A stretch of DNA of 64,000 bases from Circinella minor. Its lineage: Eukaryota > Mucoromycota > Mucoromycetes > Mucorales > Lichtheimiaceae. The translations under genes and the position numbers were made by a program. Below are positions 39,812 to 50,719 of the stretch, in pieces (within the stretch, counting starts at the first letter, position 1; every line of letters begins with the position of its first letter). Location: the NCBI GenBank assembly GCA_016758965.1, contig JAEPRB010000218.1, forward strand, positions 1 through 64,000, written 5' to 3'. The notes beneath the pieces were generated by a model. That model was not told the origin of the DNA and did no database searches. It saw nothing but the letters and a program-made list of their open reading frames with translations.

Positions 39812-41381
39812 TTGTTCGAGGGCAACGAAAAAAAAAAGGAGAGAGAGAAAAGGTAACTGAGTTTTAGGTGACAAGACTTTAATTTTTAACGCGTTTGCCG
39901 AGTGAGTGGTTTATATATTCCCAACAGTAATTGTTTTTGTTTGTTTGTTTGATGGGCTTTTTTTTTTATTAGATATTATTATTTTGAATTGTAAAAGTCA
40001 GAAAGAAATGATGGCTATTTTAAAAAAATCAATATAAGTATATTATACATATCATTTTATGTTCTTGCTCATAGAATGATCGATAGACTATAGACTAGCC
40101 AAACAACCTTTTATTTATTATGGATGCGTTGGTGATTTTAGGAGCAAGATCATCTTACGTAAATGGGGGTGATTCCATACTATATTACATCTATACTTAC
40201 TATTTCTGCTCTACTTCATTATTGTATTTTATTTTGTTGGAAATATTTAAAGTTGTTCCTTCTATGTGTCTTCAAATCAAATGTAGCTTATTTAACAAAA
40301 AAAAAGAGGTTGTATGTATCATCATCTGGATTACGTAAAAGCAAAAATTAGACTTGTTTGTATATAGTATGTTTGGTTCTTTTTTATTCGTTCTTTTATC
40401 CTTTTGTTTAGTATAGCAATAGTTAATAATCAAGGCAAAGTACTTAGGATACACTTTAGTCTTAGTATAACAAAAAAAAATTGGGTTAGTACGTATTCCT
40501 GAAAAAAAAACACTTTATTTTTGAATTAATATAAAATAGGATGGCAAAAACCCATCTTTTTTTGTGTGGCGCCAACAGATATTTTGGCGGATGATTAACT
40601 TCTATTTTTAACAGGTTTCTCCTTAATTTGTTAAAAGGATATGTGATAGTGGGTCCACATATTCATTTTTTTTTTGCTTGTTGAAATATGAAAAGATTCA
40701 GACATTTGCTGTCATGCATGTTTTTTGTGTAACATAGTATCACCATGACAACTACCATGTTGCTGGTAACAAAAAAAAATTATATCTCATCAAAATATAT
40801 AAATAATAAATAATTCAACGAAAAACATCCACATAATATTTAAAAAGTTCATCACAACGAAATTTTGGGAAATATATAATTTGAAAACATTTGAAATGAT
40901 GCTGTAATCCCAAAGGGATTTTACGGATTTGTTGAAATTCACGGGACTACTAATACATTTTTTTTTGCGGAACTTGAAAGGGGTCATTGGAGAATGGGGA
41001 AAGATGGGCTTTCATCCGATTAGATATTTGTTGTCCTTTACTCTTTGTTGCGTGTTTGTCTTAAAATTTTGTTTTTTGGGGGGATAGGCAGGTGTGGGAG
41101 GGGATAAATGAGTAGAAGATTATTATTTAAGATTAAACAACAAACAAAATAAAATAGATAGAAAAAGCTCAATTTCTGGGGTGCTGGGTACTCTCTCGAA
41201 ACGCGGTTAATTACTTTCGCAAGCTGTGGTAATGGTGGTGGGGGGAGAACATATATCGTATTTGATAATCAGAATCGGTGTCCCGATAAAAAGGCTTTTT
41301 AAAAATATTCCTTTCAAGTTCCTTTGTTATCCTTTTTTTTGTTTTGGCTTCTTTTTGAACTTTTATATTCTATTTTTATAA
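39812..41381. other. Intergenic, divergent SMC6 and BioF-like promoters
   Basis: About 1.6 kb. The open frames near 40120-40454 look like chance. A G-rich patch (41070-41245, including GGGGGGATAGG and GGTGGTGGGGGG) lies just upstream of the BioF-like gene. No gene seen. Confidence 0.45.
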
Positions 41382-43057
41382 ATGGGTCGCTTAGAAGAAC
41401 AACTCGCGTCAGTACTTGATAAACGACAACATATTGCCAAACGACGTAAACTTGTAGTTAATTCTCCAAACTCCATTGACTTTTCTTCCAACGACTTTCT
41501 CGGTCTAGCACAAAACACAGCTTTACGACAAAAATATCTTGACGAACTCAATGCACTTGACACCATATTAGGTTCCACTGGATCACGACTTTTAGACGGC
41601 AATTCTCAATATGCCATTGATTTAGAACAACGGATCGCACGATTTCATAATGCTGACACGGCATTACTTTTCAATTCCGGTTTTGACGCCAACACGGGTT
41701 TACTCAGTACATTACCACAAAAAGGTGATATTGTTATTTATGACGAACTTATTCATGCTAGTGTACATGAAGGAATGCGAGTATCACGCGCTGGTCGCTT
41801 GATCCCTTTTAAACATTCTGATGTGAACGATTTGAATCGCGTATTAACGGATATCTGTCCTACGAATAAGAACGTATTTATTGCTGTGGAAACTGTATAT
41901 TCTATGGATGGTGATGTTGTACCACTTGTTGAGATTGTACAATTATTAAAAAAATATTGGCCACAACGAGAAAATGGATATATCATTGTTGATGAGGTAA
42001 AAAAAAAAAAAAAGATGAGATTTATTTAGATGGGGGAGATTTTATTTTCTTTGGGGGTGGAGGGGAGGATAAAAAGATTGGTAAAATCATTTTCCATTGT
42101 TACTCAAAACTTTTGAATACATAAACTTGGAGTCCTATCAAAATATTGATTTTTTTTTTTTTTTTACAAAAATAAAAATAGGCACATGCAACAGGAGTTT
42201 ATGGAGAAAATGGTCGAGGTGTCGTTTGTCAACTTGGACTTGAAAAAGAAATTTTCGCACGCTTACACACATTTGGCAAATCATTAGCTAGTAATGGTGG
42301 TAAAGTTATCTATTTTTTTGCTTCGCCACAATTAGTTTTTTTGACGCCATCTGACGCATGATAACTTTATTTTTTGATATATATTTACATATATAGCTGC
42401 TGTTCTTGGTTCAAATACCCTCCGTGATTACCTGATTAATTATGCACGACCACTTATTTATTCAACTTTTATGTCATTTAATAATTTAGCTAGTATCAAA
42501 TGTGCTTATGATATTTTAGAATGTGGTGAAACTCGACCAGTGAGTATCCTTTTTTTTTCCCAATTTTTGTATGGGGGAGAAAAGGGAGATATTAACAGAT
42601 ATCACTAACATACATTTTAGATTCAACGTCATTTACACAATATTACTCAACAATTTAGAGAAGCTATCCAATTACCTACTGGAACTTTATTACCATCAGA
42701 TAGTCCAATCCAAGGAATTGTACTTAATGGTACGTTTTCTTTATATATATATATATATATCACTTAAAACAATTTTATAACAAAGTATATATTCTTATTT
42801 CTTCTTTATTTTTAGGTAATGCACCAGTTCGAGCACTCGCTGGATACTTAAACAAACGTGGATTTATTGTTAAACCCATTTGTTCCCCTACTGTTCCAAA
42901 AGGTCAAGAACGTGTTAGAATCTGCCTTCATGGTCATAATACAACAGAACAAATTGATGCTCTTGTTGGTTCTGTTCATGATTTCTTCAATGTACAAAAG
43001 ACTAATGTCACTGTACCTACTTCTACATCAAACGCATTAGAACCAGCAAAACTATAA
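41382..43057 (+). CDS. BioF-like 8-amino-7-oxononanoate synthase
   Basis: Five exons (41382-41996, 42182-42299, 42397-42539, 42621-42729, 42816-43057) give 408 residues, close to bacterial BioF (about 385-390). The fold-type I PLP family of alpha-oxoamine synthases is shown by SIDFSSNDFLGLAQN, LGSTGSRLLDGN, VDEAHATGVYG (Asp204, His207) and TFGKSLAS with the PLP lysine Lys238. BioF joins pimeloyl-thioester to alanine in biotin synthesis. There is no N-terminal targeting extension, which argues against 5-aminolevulinate synthase or the serine palmitoyltransferase subunits. The C-terminus is -AKL, a peroxisomal PTS1-type tripeptide, in line with the known peroxisomal location of fungal BioF. Glycine C-acetyltransferase-like activity cannot be excluded. 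Confidence 0.85.
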
Positions 43058-44202
43058 TTACTGAAAACATTTTCACATAGATTTGTAGATACACATTTTT
43101 TTTTTGCTTTTATATATATATACATGTTCGTATTCAGCAATATACTTTTTTTTTGTATTACCATAATTATTATTACTATAATATATTAACTGTCGTTTTT
43201 TTATCTTGTACAGCATATTTTCTCTTCCAGTATGTTCTGTAGCTCTCACCTGCATCTCAAAAGTTAAGCCGGTATTTCGCTAAACCGATATAGATTCTCG
43301 CATATTGAGATTACCAGTTTAACGTGAAATTACTGTAGTATTTGCTATTATTTGATATATTGGTATTATTGTTAAATAGGATATGTTCCCATGAAATCAA
43401 AGTGACAGAAGCTTTTTTTAATGAGAAATTATTTGAAAAATATTATAAGCAAATAAAAGAAATACGGGGAAGAATAATAAAGCTATGAGTAGGAGTGGGG
43501 AGTATAATGTGAGACATGAAGGGATAGCTTTCCAGAAATGCTTGAATTAAAAAAATGTTATAGCACTATATGCCTCATGATACTTTGCATTGGTGTTGTT
43601 GAGGTAAAAAAAAAAGCGTATAGAGATCAGGATGATCGTAAAGATGTACTACTGTGTATATCCACAATTAAATTGTAACACTTTCTAAAGTTTCATCAGA
43701 GGTTTTTGAAATCTGCGAAAAAAATTCATTTTTGAAACACCCTATCATTAGCTTTTGTAATAAGTTTTGCTAAGACGAGCTGTCGTCAATTGAGGTACAA
43801 TGGTTGTGATATTGATATTCAGTTGATCATCTTGTGAGTGCTTATCAACTTGAACAAGGATATTTAACGGTTGAAGGAGAGGAGATTTCGGAAGCTGTTG
43901 GTTGAACATATCTTGGACTTGGGATAGTGTTGTGGGTAGGATAATGGCGTCCTTCAGGCACTCCTGTAAATCTTTTATTTTTGAAAGACATGTTAACGCG
44001 GCTTGTTGATGCTGTCTTGTATATTGTTTTTTGCATAACATTTTGAAAACTAGACTTGCTAAATGGCCGGGCCTGTTTTATATTTAATATTTTGCGTTGT
44101 CTAATGATTTCAGAATGATAAGGGATGGCAAGCACAGGGGGTGCAAATAGATGAGCCCAAATTTTAAATTTCTACCATGCTTTGCCTTTTGGTCTAAACC
44201 TT
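43058..44202. other. Start of accessory island
   Basis: After the BioF 3' UTR the sequence becomes irregular. The part at 43748-44135 carries overlapping minus-strand frames listed separately. Otherwise AT-rich with no gene. Confidence 0.4.
43748..44135 (-). pseudogene. Unidentified frame pair, probably decayed
   Basis: A 97-codon ATG frame (44041-43748) includes LSKIKDLQECLKDAIILP and PLNILVQVDKHSQDDQLN. An overlapping frame upstream (to about 44135) reads ALPVLAIPYHSEI-like and IIRQRKILNIKQARPFSK before running into it. Codon content looks protein-like, but there is no recognisable domain, promoter or intron set. A frameshifted remnant is more likely than two genes. Chance cannot be ruled out. 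Confidence 0.25.
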
Positions 44203-44428
44203 TACCATGAATATAAAAATATTATCCTTGAATATAAAAGATGCTTACCTCCAAATTGAAAAACACCATCCATGAATTAAAAAATAGCATCTACAATTTA
44301 AAAAACGTCTACCTTGAAATCAAAAACATCATCCATGAACTCAAAAATAACATCTGCGAATATAAAAAACGTTTACCTCGAAATTAAAAAACACCATCTG
44401 CGATTATTAAAAGAACATCCATGGAATC
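44203..44428 (+). repeat. Degenerate ~21-bp tandem repeat
   Basis: About eleven diverged units of the form (A/T)(T/C)C..(G/A)AA(T)..AAAAA...C. TACC landmarks recur at 44203, 44246, 44310 and 44374, i.e. spacings of 43, 64 and 64 bp (two or three units). One frame across two 64-bp superunits encodes heptads such as NVYLEIK-NIIHELK-NNICEYK. Other frames hit stops, so it is no longer a clean coding repeat. Confidence 0.6.
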
Positions 44429-44743
44429 AATGTCTCGCTTTTTATTGCACTATTTTAAAACACTATATTTCCCTTTGTGGAGGCGCTAGAAGGGGGTACC
44501 TATAACGTACATGATCCAAATAATGAGTGGTAAAGAAAAAGTTGAAGATCCTTTAAATATGTTATCATATTCTATTTTACAAGACTGGTCAGCAAATGAT
44601 CTTTTTATGAAAAATATTGCGCGGTACATATGTTTATATATTTACATTCGTTTAAGGAGAATCTTAGGTTGATTTACTAACGATTTTTTTTATCAGGCTC
44701 ACCCTTTCATTAATTTAGTTGACCAAGCTCATAAATCGAATGC

Positions 44744-45135
44744 GGGTGCCATAATTTTTGGGTACTTCCATTTTCGGCAATAAAAGTAGAGCAGTCAATT
44801 TTTCTGGTACGTACAAGTAAAATGGAAGAAGTCAATGTTTGAGTCTTTTTGGGCCTTATAGCTTTACTCTTATCCTTGTTATTTTTTGCTATTAAATTTC
44901 AATATCATATAAAAATTCATAACTGATAATGTTGACTAGAGTATAGGGTATTATTATTAAGCTGAATGAGGTGCATCATAGTACTCAAAAATAAACAAAA
45001 ATCTAAAAAGAAAAAAAAAGGTACCTTCCTTCAGGCACTTTTGGGTAGTTTTTGGGTACTTCTGGGCTCGTTCAGTGGCTAAGTACCCAAAAATCCAAAT
45101 AAGGAAGGTTTACTACCCAAAAATTTAGTGCACCC
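44744..45135. mobile_element. 392-bp inverted-repeat element, 9-bp TSD
   Basis: Starts GGGTGCCATAATTTTTGGGT and ends with the inverse ACCCAAAAATTTAGTGCACCC, so the two ends form imperfect terminal inverted repeats of about 20 bp. It is flanked by a perfect 9-bp duplication ATCGAATGC (44735-44743 and 45136-45144). Five copies of TTTTGGGTA lie near the ends: three on +, two on -. It has no transposase gene, so it is a non-autonomous element (MITE-like). A 9-bp duplication is typical of Mutator-like elements, but superfamily is an inference. Confidence 0.75.
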
Positions 45136-45393
45136 ATCGAATGCTCAGTATTATAAAAATGTATTTGAACCGAATGACTGGGACGAGCTAGGAAAAAACA
45201 AAACGAAATAATTCAGGTTGGTAGCACGAGGGGAAAGAAATAAAATTATAAATGTGAGGTTCTAACAAAAACGAATTATGTAGTGTAAAGGAACTAGCCA
45301 TCACGCATTAAAAAAGTTGGCAGATAAAAAGAGCATATTATTGAAAAAAGATATCGATAGTGAAATGTTACAAATTATTGATATTATGGATTA

Positions 45394-45482
45394 CGAGCCT
45401 TCTTCACCTTCGCACCTTCGTGGGTTGAGCCCCTCCGCTTCGTTTCGTGTCAACCCCTCCGGAGCTGCGGTTTGGCGGCTCG
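45394..45482. mobile_element. 89-bp GC-rich mini-element, 10-bp TSD
   Basis: Bounded by short inverted ends CGAGCC (45394-45399) and GGCTCG (45477-45482), and by a perfect 10-bp direct repeat TTATGGATTA (45384-45393 and 45483-45492). It has 57 G+C in 89 bases (64%) within DNA of roughly 30% GC. Internal GGGTTGA/TCAACCC and CTCCGGAG can pair. Element plus one duplication adds 99 nt, so the host frame stays open. No coding capacity of its own. Confidence 0.7.
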
Positions 45483-45817
45483 TTATGGATTATTTGTAAG
45501 TATTTCTCTATCATGTTGTTATTATACATACTCAACCTTTTACTGTTACTGATAAGCTCTACATAGAATACAATATCTTAATTCTAAAGGTTTAAAAGGT
45601 GAAACATATAGTGAAATGGACACAATGATAGTTTGTTATAATATTTTATGTACAGCATTCAGGGATACTACATATAAATTTTCTCTGTAAGAATAACAGA
45701 TGAGCTTATATATATATATATATATATTTGTGTGTTTACATGTGAGTGTGTGACTAAAGTATACTTTTGCTAACCTCTGATCTATAAGTAGTGGGAAGCA
45801 GGTGTCAATTGAAACGA

Positions 45818-46111
45818 AAAAAAATGAAGTTACAGAACGAACTATTGTATGGACCTGGTGGGAGTTTCGCCGCCACCCACAATATCATCGGCAGAAAGAT
45901 CGACGCTCTTGTAACTATTGGAAATAATCTCGCTACTTGTAGAGCCATTTCCTAATTGGGAACAATTAATTTATATTTGCCTCATACATGCTATCCGGGC
46001 CAAAAAATAAAGTTACAGAACGAACGATTGTATGGACCTCGTGGGAGTTTCACTGCCACCCACAATACTATCGGCAGAAAAATCGACGCTCTTGTAACTA
46101 TTGGAAAAATC
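45818..46111 (+). repeat. Direct duplication, 183-bp offset
   Basis: About 110 bp (45818-45929) recurs at 46001-46111 with roughly ten differences. Shared blocks include AGTTACAGAACGAAC, TTGTATGGACC and ATCGACGCTCTTGTAACTAT. The spacer is unique. Both copies end in the same reading (CNYWK), so this is a partial tandem duplication of the relic's last exon. Confidence 0.75.
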
Positions 46112-46140
46112 ACCCTGTAATAGTCTTTAGCGGTGTTAAT

Positions 46141-46453
46141 AAATATAAATATAAAAATGTTATATAAGAACCACTGTTTTATTATATGAGAAGAGGAGGG
46201 TTTATATATCTTTTTGATATCGGAATAATTCGTATAATTATAACATTATATATTATAACATGATTATTATAATCGTAAGGTGATAGTATTTGTTATAAAG
46301 GATAATAGTGATATGATAATTTTTTGTTATGATGGATAATAACATAAAGGTGTGATAACATTTATGAAGTGATTTTGCAGTATATTTTAATTTTTTGCAT
46401 TAAAACACCACACAACTCAAAATACTTTTTTTTACAATAATGATTATATTATA
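46141..46453. other. Short AT-rich promoter interval
   Basis: About 310 bp of very AT-rich DNA (ATTATAAC/GTTATAAT motifs) upstream of the BCS1-like gene. Nothing else seen. Confidence 0.4.
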
Positions 46454-48827
46454 ATGAATGCTGGAATGACAACTGAACAACAACAATTAAATAATAATGA
46501 TAATGGACTTGATGCTGCATTAGCACCCCTTTTTTCAATTTTTTCACTTCCACAATTGGAATCCGTATTATATGCATTCCTCCCGTCTCGAATCGAACAA
46601 CACATACCCAAGACAAATATATATACTGTAGACACGTTTATTGTTACAGCAACAGTAACTTTTATTCTAGTAGTTGCCAAACTTACTTTGTTATTAGGAA
46701 ACACGTTGTTAAAACACAGTCAAAAAAAACACGATAAAGATTTAAAATCGAAAGGTGAGATTGCCATTCTCATTGAACCAACGGCATCCCAAGATGATTA
46801 TCATACGAGTAAGTTGTTGTTTTCTCATCACGCCTCCAACAAGAACGGCAAACCTGTCGACGATAATATGTTTAGTAACACCTTGGGTCTACTTTACGCG
46901 CACTCTTCTTCTTCAAATGACTTGATTATGACAGCTCCCAACGTTTTCCATCAAGCCTTGTCCCACCTTGTTTCACAAAGGATTCAATCTCAAGCCAACG
47001 GATATTATACCTTAAAACCTAATCTTGAAGTAGATCATTCTCCATTAGAACCTCCTGCTTTTAATATTGTTCCACAAATAGGTCAAGGTAAAATAATCTT
47101 AACATTTATAACCTTAACTTTATCTGAGTAAGATTACAATAAAATGTCTTATATATTATTTATTTTTCTTGATAGTATATTCTATGAAGCATGATGAATG
47201 TACTTTTCATGTCACTTTCCAAACACCTCCATCTGCTCCATTGGGAGTAGCGAATAATAATCAACCATCAAATAGTGTAGAACCGTCTATACGTGTATCA
47301 ATGATTGGATGTAGAGAACATGGTGCAACTGTATCAAGTCTAGTGACTTTTCTTAATAAAGTAGCTCAGGATTATTTAATTCATATGGATTCGCTTCGTA
47401 AACAAACCCGATCTCGATACGATTATTCAGCAAGTGGGAAATGGGTGAGAGTGTGTTCACTTTATGAGAACCAAGGACTTCAAACTGTTGCACTTTGTCC
47501 AAAGAGCGAAGCATTAATTGCTAAAGATCTTGAAACATTTGTAAAAAATAAAGGATTTTATAAACGGATTGGAGCACCCTATTGTCGTGGTTATCTTTTA
47601 CATGGCAAACCTGGGACGGGGTAAAGTGTACATATGATTGTTTTTTTTTTTGGCTTATATATATTATCTATACTATGGGACGATTACTAATTTTTTTTGG
47701 AAAAAAAAATTCATCGAAACCAGAAAAACATCACTTGTTTTTGCCATAGCGTAAGTAATTCATTTTAATTATATAAGACTATGAACTCTTTTTTTAAAAA
47801 ATTAACACTATATTAATATATAGATCATTTCTTAAACGACATTTATATTTTATGAACCTTGCTTATATTGATTCAGATTCTGAGTTATTTCAAGCATTTG
47901 CAAGTGTTCCTGCTAATAGTATTGTTGTGTTTGAAGATATTGATACCATGACTACGGTAAAATGATTGAAATTAAGCACTTTTTTTTCCTTTTAAATCAT
48001 TTTTTTAGAAAAAAAAAGCTAACATAACCTATACGTATATATATTTAGACCCTTCACACACGAACCGGTGTTGAACGTGCAATACATGCAATTGGTTCTA
48101 ATAAAGGAGAAAGTAGAAGTAAACAACATCGATTTAATTTAAGTACTTTTTTATCCATTTTGGATGGCCATACATTAGAAGAAGGTATCATTTTTATTAT
48201 GACGACCAATCATTCAGAAATCCTTGATCCAGCAGTTATTCGTCCCGGTAAGTATTTCTCCACCCTTCTGTTTTTCTTTAACCGAAAAATAGAAAATTAT
48301 CTTAATTTTAATAAATAAACGGATTTTGTTATGCTATTATAAATAATATAAAACCTTACTAGGTCGTATGGATATACATTTAGATTTGACATTCGCAACA
48401 CATTATCAAATGAGACGAATGTATCGAATGGTTATGGAAGAAGATGATAATAGTACATTAGATCAAGTATATCCACAACTAGAGAAAGATGTTCCTGAAT
48501 TTGTTATTCCACCAAGTGAAATTATGCAAATTATGGTTCTTTGTCGTGAACATACTGAAGATATTCCTAAAAAAATGAAGGATTTAATTGAAAAATATCA
48601 ACCTATTAATGACAGTATTCCGATAAGCTCATCGTCGTCATCTTCTCCTTCATCCTCTACTACCCCATATAAAGATGGTATTTATTTATTTTTTTTGCTT
48701 ATTAATTGACAAACAACAATAACTTTTTTTCTACTAACAATACCTTTTTTATTCTTTTTAAAAAGAAGATGAATCTCAGAATCAATCCTTATTAATTCTA
48801 GATATAGATCCATCATCAAAAAGTTAA
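46454..48827 (+). CDS. BCS1-like mitochondrial AAA ATPase
   Basis: Seven exons (46454-47087, 47176-47620, 47724-47750, 47824-47956, 48049-48247, 48363-48677, 48766-48827) give about 604 residues. One hydrophobic segment (about residues 59-82) is followed by a BCS1-N-like middle region and an AAA module: Walker A GKPGTGKTS (an intron splits the second Gly codon), Walker B SIVVFEDID, sensor region IIFIMTTNH and arginine-finger area ILDPAVIRPGRMD. The FEDID and LSTFLSILDG motifs are typical of BCS1-family ATPases, whose best-known member inserts the Rieske protein into complex III. Length exceeds yeast Bcs1 (about 456), with a longer N-terminus and a Ser-rich tail, so it may be a fungal paralogue rather than BCS1 itself. 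Confidence 0.85.
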
Positions 48828-49897
48828 AAAAAAAAAAAGTCAAGAATCTTTCTACTGGTTGATATATTACATGTACATTAGAATTCTTTTATTAAAAACA
48901 ATAGAAATAATATATATGGCAACATTTTGTCGTTTAATCATCTGCAAAAATTTATATATCATATATATTATTGTTAACTGTAATTTGGCCAACTCATATA
49001 AAGAGGCTAAAAAAGTTTACACACATCCTACATAAAACTACTATGGATATTCTAAACTAATCTATGCTCTTTTTTTAAAAAAAAAAAAAAAAAAAGTTAA
49101 TAACACAAAGGTAACAACATATTTTTATTCACAGTACATTTATAAGAAGCAAAAATGTTTTATAAATATATTGAAACGATGTGGAGATTGGTAACTACGT
49201 ACGGTAATACTACTATATATTGTGATTATTTACTTATTCAGGGCTTTCAGGCTTTCTATGTAGACTCGTCTTTATTTCCATTACTCCTTTATACGCGTCA
49301 TAGAATGTCAGACATTTATAATTTTACTAATTCACTCCTGGGTTCAAACAAAAAGAACGTGTAGCCCTTTTATTATCCAAGGGGTATGATATTTTCAGGC
49401 ATCAAAGAAGCAAAAAAAAAAAAAAAAAAGCTTGGTTGTTTCACCGAAGACACTTCTTTTTTTTTAAGAAAAAAATTATAGTTCTAAATTAACTCTATAC
49501 AATAATTTATTTCCTGTTGTCATGGTTTCTTTAATACAAAATACATGAGTTACCATTTTACTATAATAATGCAAGTTTTTATATCATAATATTAAATTTA
49601 ATCTTTGTTATCTAATTCCATTTCTGTTCTACATCATATAAATACAAGGAAAATTAAAAAAAGCAGCGCGGTAAATAATGAATTTTGTAGATCAACAAAA
49701 TGTTTCAAGTAAAGTAAATACTCAAACAAACAATTACATTTATTATTATTATTATTATTATTTTCTTTAGCTGTCTCCAACCTCGTCACTTTATTTTTTT
49801 TTCCTTTCTTTCAATTTTTTTTATGTAAACAAATAGTTAAAAAAGCAAACAAATAAATTAATAAGCAAACTCAAAAAAAAAAAAGAAGAGGAAATAA
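48828..49897. other. Intergenic
   Basis: About 1.1 kb, AT-rich, with poly-A runs and an (ATT)n tract (about 49740-49765). A 69-codon frame at 49155-49364 has no supporting feature. Nothing else seen. Confidence 0.45.
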
Positions 49898-50425
49898 ATG
49901 TGGTCATCACCAACCAAACAATATCAAGATCCAAGGACATCATCATGTCCTTCATTTAAACCACCCGATCCAACCTATACAAATCAAAAAGCATATGATA
50001 TCTTTCCACCTGATGCCCCACCGGATTATTATTATTATATTAATAGTAATGGAACCAATACACCTTCAAGATCAAGTACAGTAATAGGTGATGAATCATG
50101 TAGTGGTAGTTCATTTGGAAGTACCATCAAGGGTAAAGGAGTAGGAGGTGGAGTAGGAGTAATAGGAGGATTATATTCAGAACATATGATCACAATGACA
50201 TCAACACCACCACAACAACAATCAGCATGGCTTAAAAGTAGACGACAATTTAGTGCTCGTGGACGTATTATTCTTGGTACCTTTGGAATGATTGTATTTT
50301 TACTTATATTAGCAGGATTAGTTGTTTGGATTGGTAATGCATTTATTCTTCCACAAGTACCATATACAACTAAATATTCACAAAATACAAAACATATGAA
50401 TACTAGTATTGAAGACCCTATATAA
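49898..50425 (+). CDS. Single-pass membrane protein, unknown function
   Basis: Intronless frame of 175 residues. It starts at an ATG in an A-rich context, has a Pro/Tyr-rich N-terminus (PPDAPPDYYYYINSN), a Ser/Gly-rich middle with GVGGGVGVIGG, a short basic stretch (LKSRRQFSARGR) and one strong membrane helix (IILGTFGMIVFLLILAGLVVWIG, about residues 123-146), then a short tail. The basic residues before the helix suggest an N-in orientation. The YYYY/PPDY elements recall adaptor-binding motifs of endocytic cargo, but this is only a resemblance. I do not recognise the family. Confidence 0.6.
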   Translation: MWSSPTKQYQDPRTSSCPSFKPPDPTYTNQKAYDIFPPDAPPDYYYYINSNGTNTPSRSSTVIGDESCSGSSFGSTIKGKGVGGGVGVIGGLYSEHMITMTSTPPQQQSAWLKSRRQFSARGRIILGTFGMIVFLLILAGLVVWIGNAFILPQVPYTTKYSQNTKHMNTSIEDPI

Positions 50426-50719
50426 AAATTGAAAAAAAAAGAGCGATTTCTTATATATTTATATACACTTTTATTATCTTGTTATTATTATTCTTAATAT
50501 ACTTATTTATCATTATCATTGTTCTATATTACATATATTATTTTTGTACATATGAATTTAATTCTATCGTATTTTGAAATCGAAGTCAGCCCAATGCGTG
50601 AAAAGAAGTTTTTGTCCCTTTTTTTTTTTTGCCTCTCCTCTTTTCTCTGTATACCACCCAAAAAAAAAAAAACGGTGTGTGTGTGTGTGGGTTTTTACTA
50701 CTTTATAACATAAATAACA

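Larger units (their letters stand above)
44511..46140 (+). pseudogene. Gene relic with two insertions
   Basis: Protein-like exon pieces in order: 44511-44623 (SYSILQDWSANDLFMKN), 44697-44743 resumed at 45145 (HPFINLVDQAHKSNA, then QYYKNVFEPNDWDELG), about 45300-45499 (ILLKKDIDSEMLQIIDIMDY), 45592-45690 (ETYSEMDTMIVCYNILCTAF) and 45793-45930 (TERTIVWTWWEFRRHPQ). Splice-like GT/AG pairs and a TACTAAC site (44675-44681) separate some of them. The first two pieces do not join in frame, one exon is split by a 392-bp element, another holds an 89-bp element, and the last is duplicated. I do not recognise the protein. It is most likely a dead gene; a functional distant copy could exist elsewhere in the genome. 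Confidence 0.45.

Noticed and set aside
43255..43300. AGTTAAGCC near a pairing stretch, like part of 5S rRNA
   Set aside because: The rest of the 5S internal control region and length are absent.
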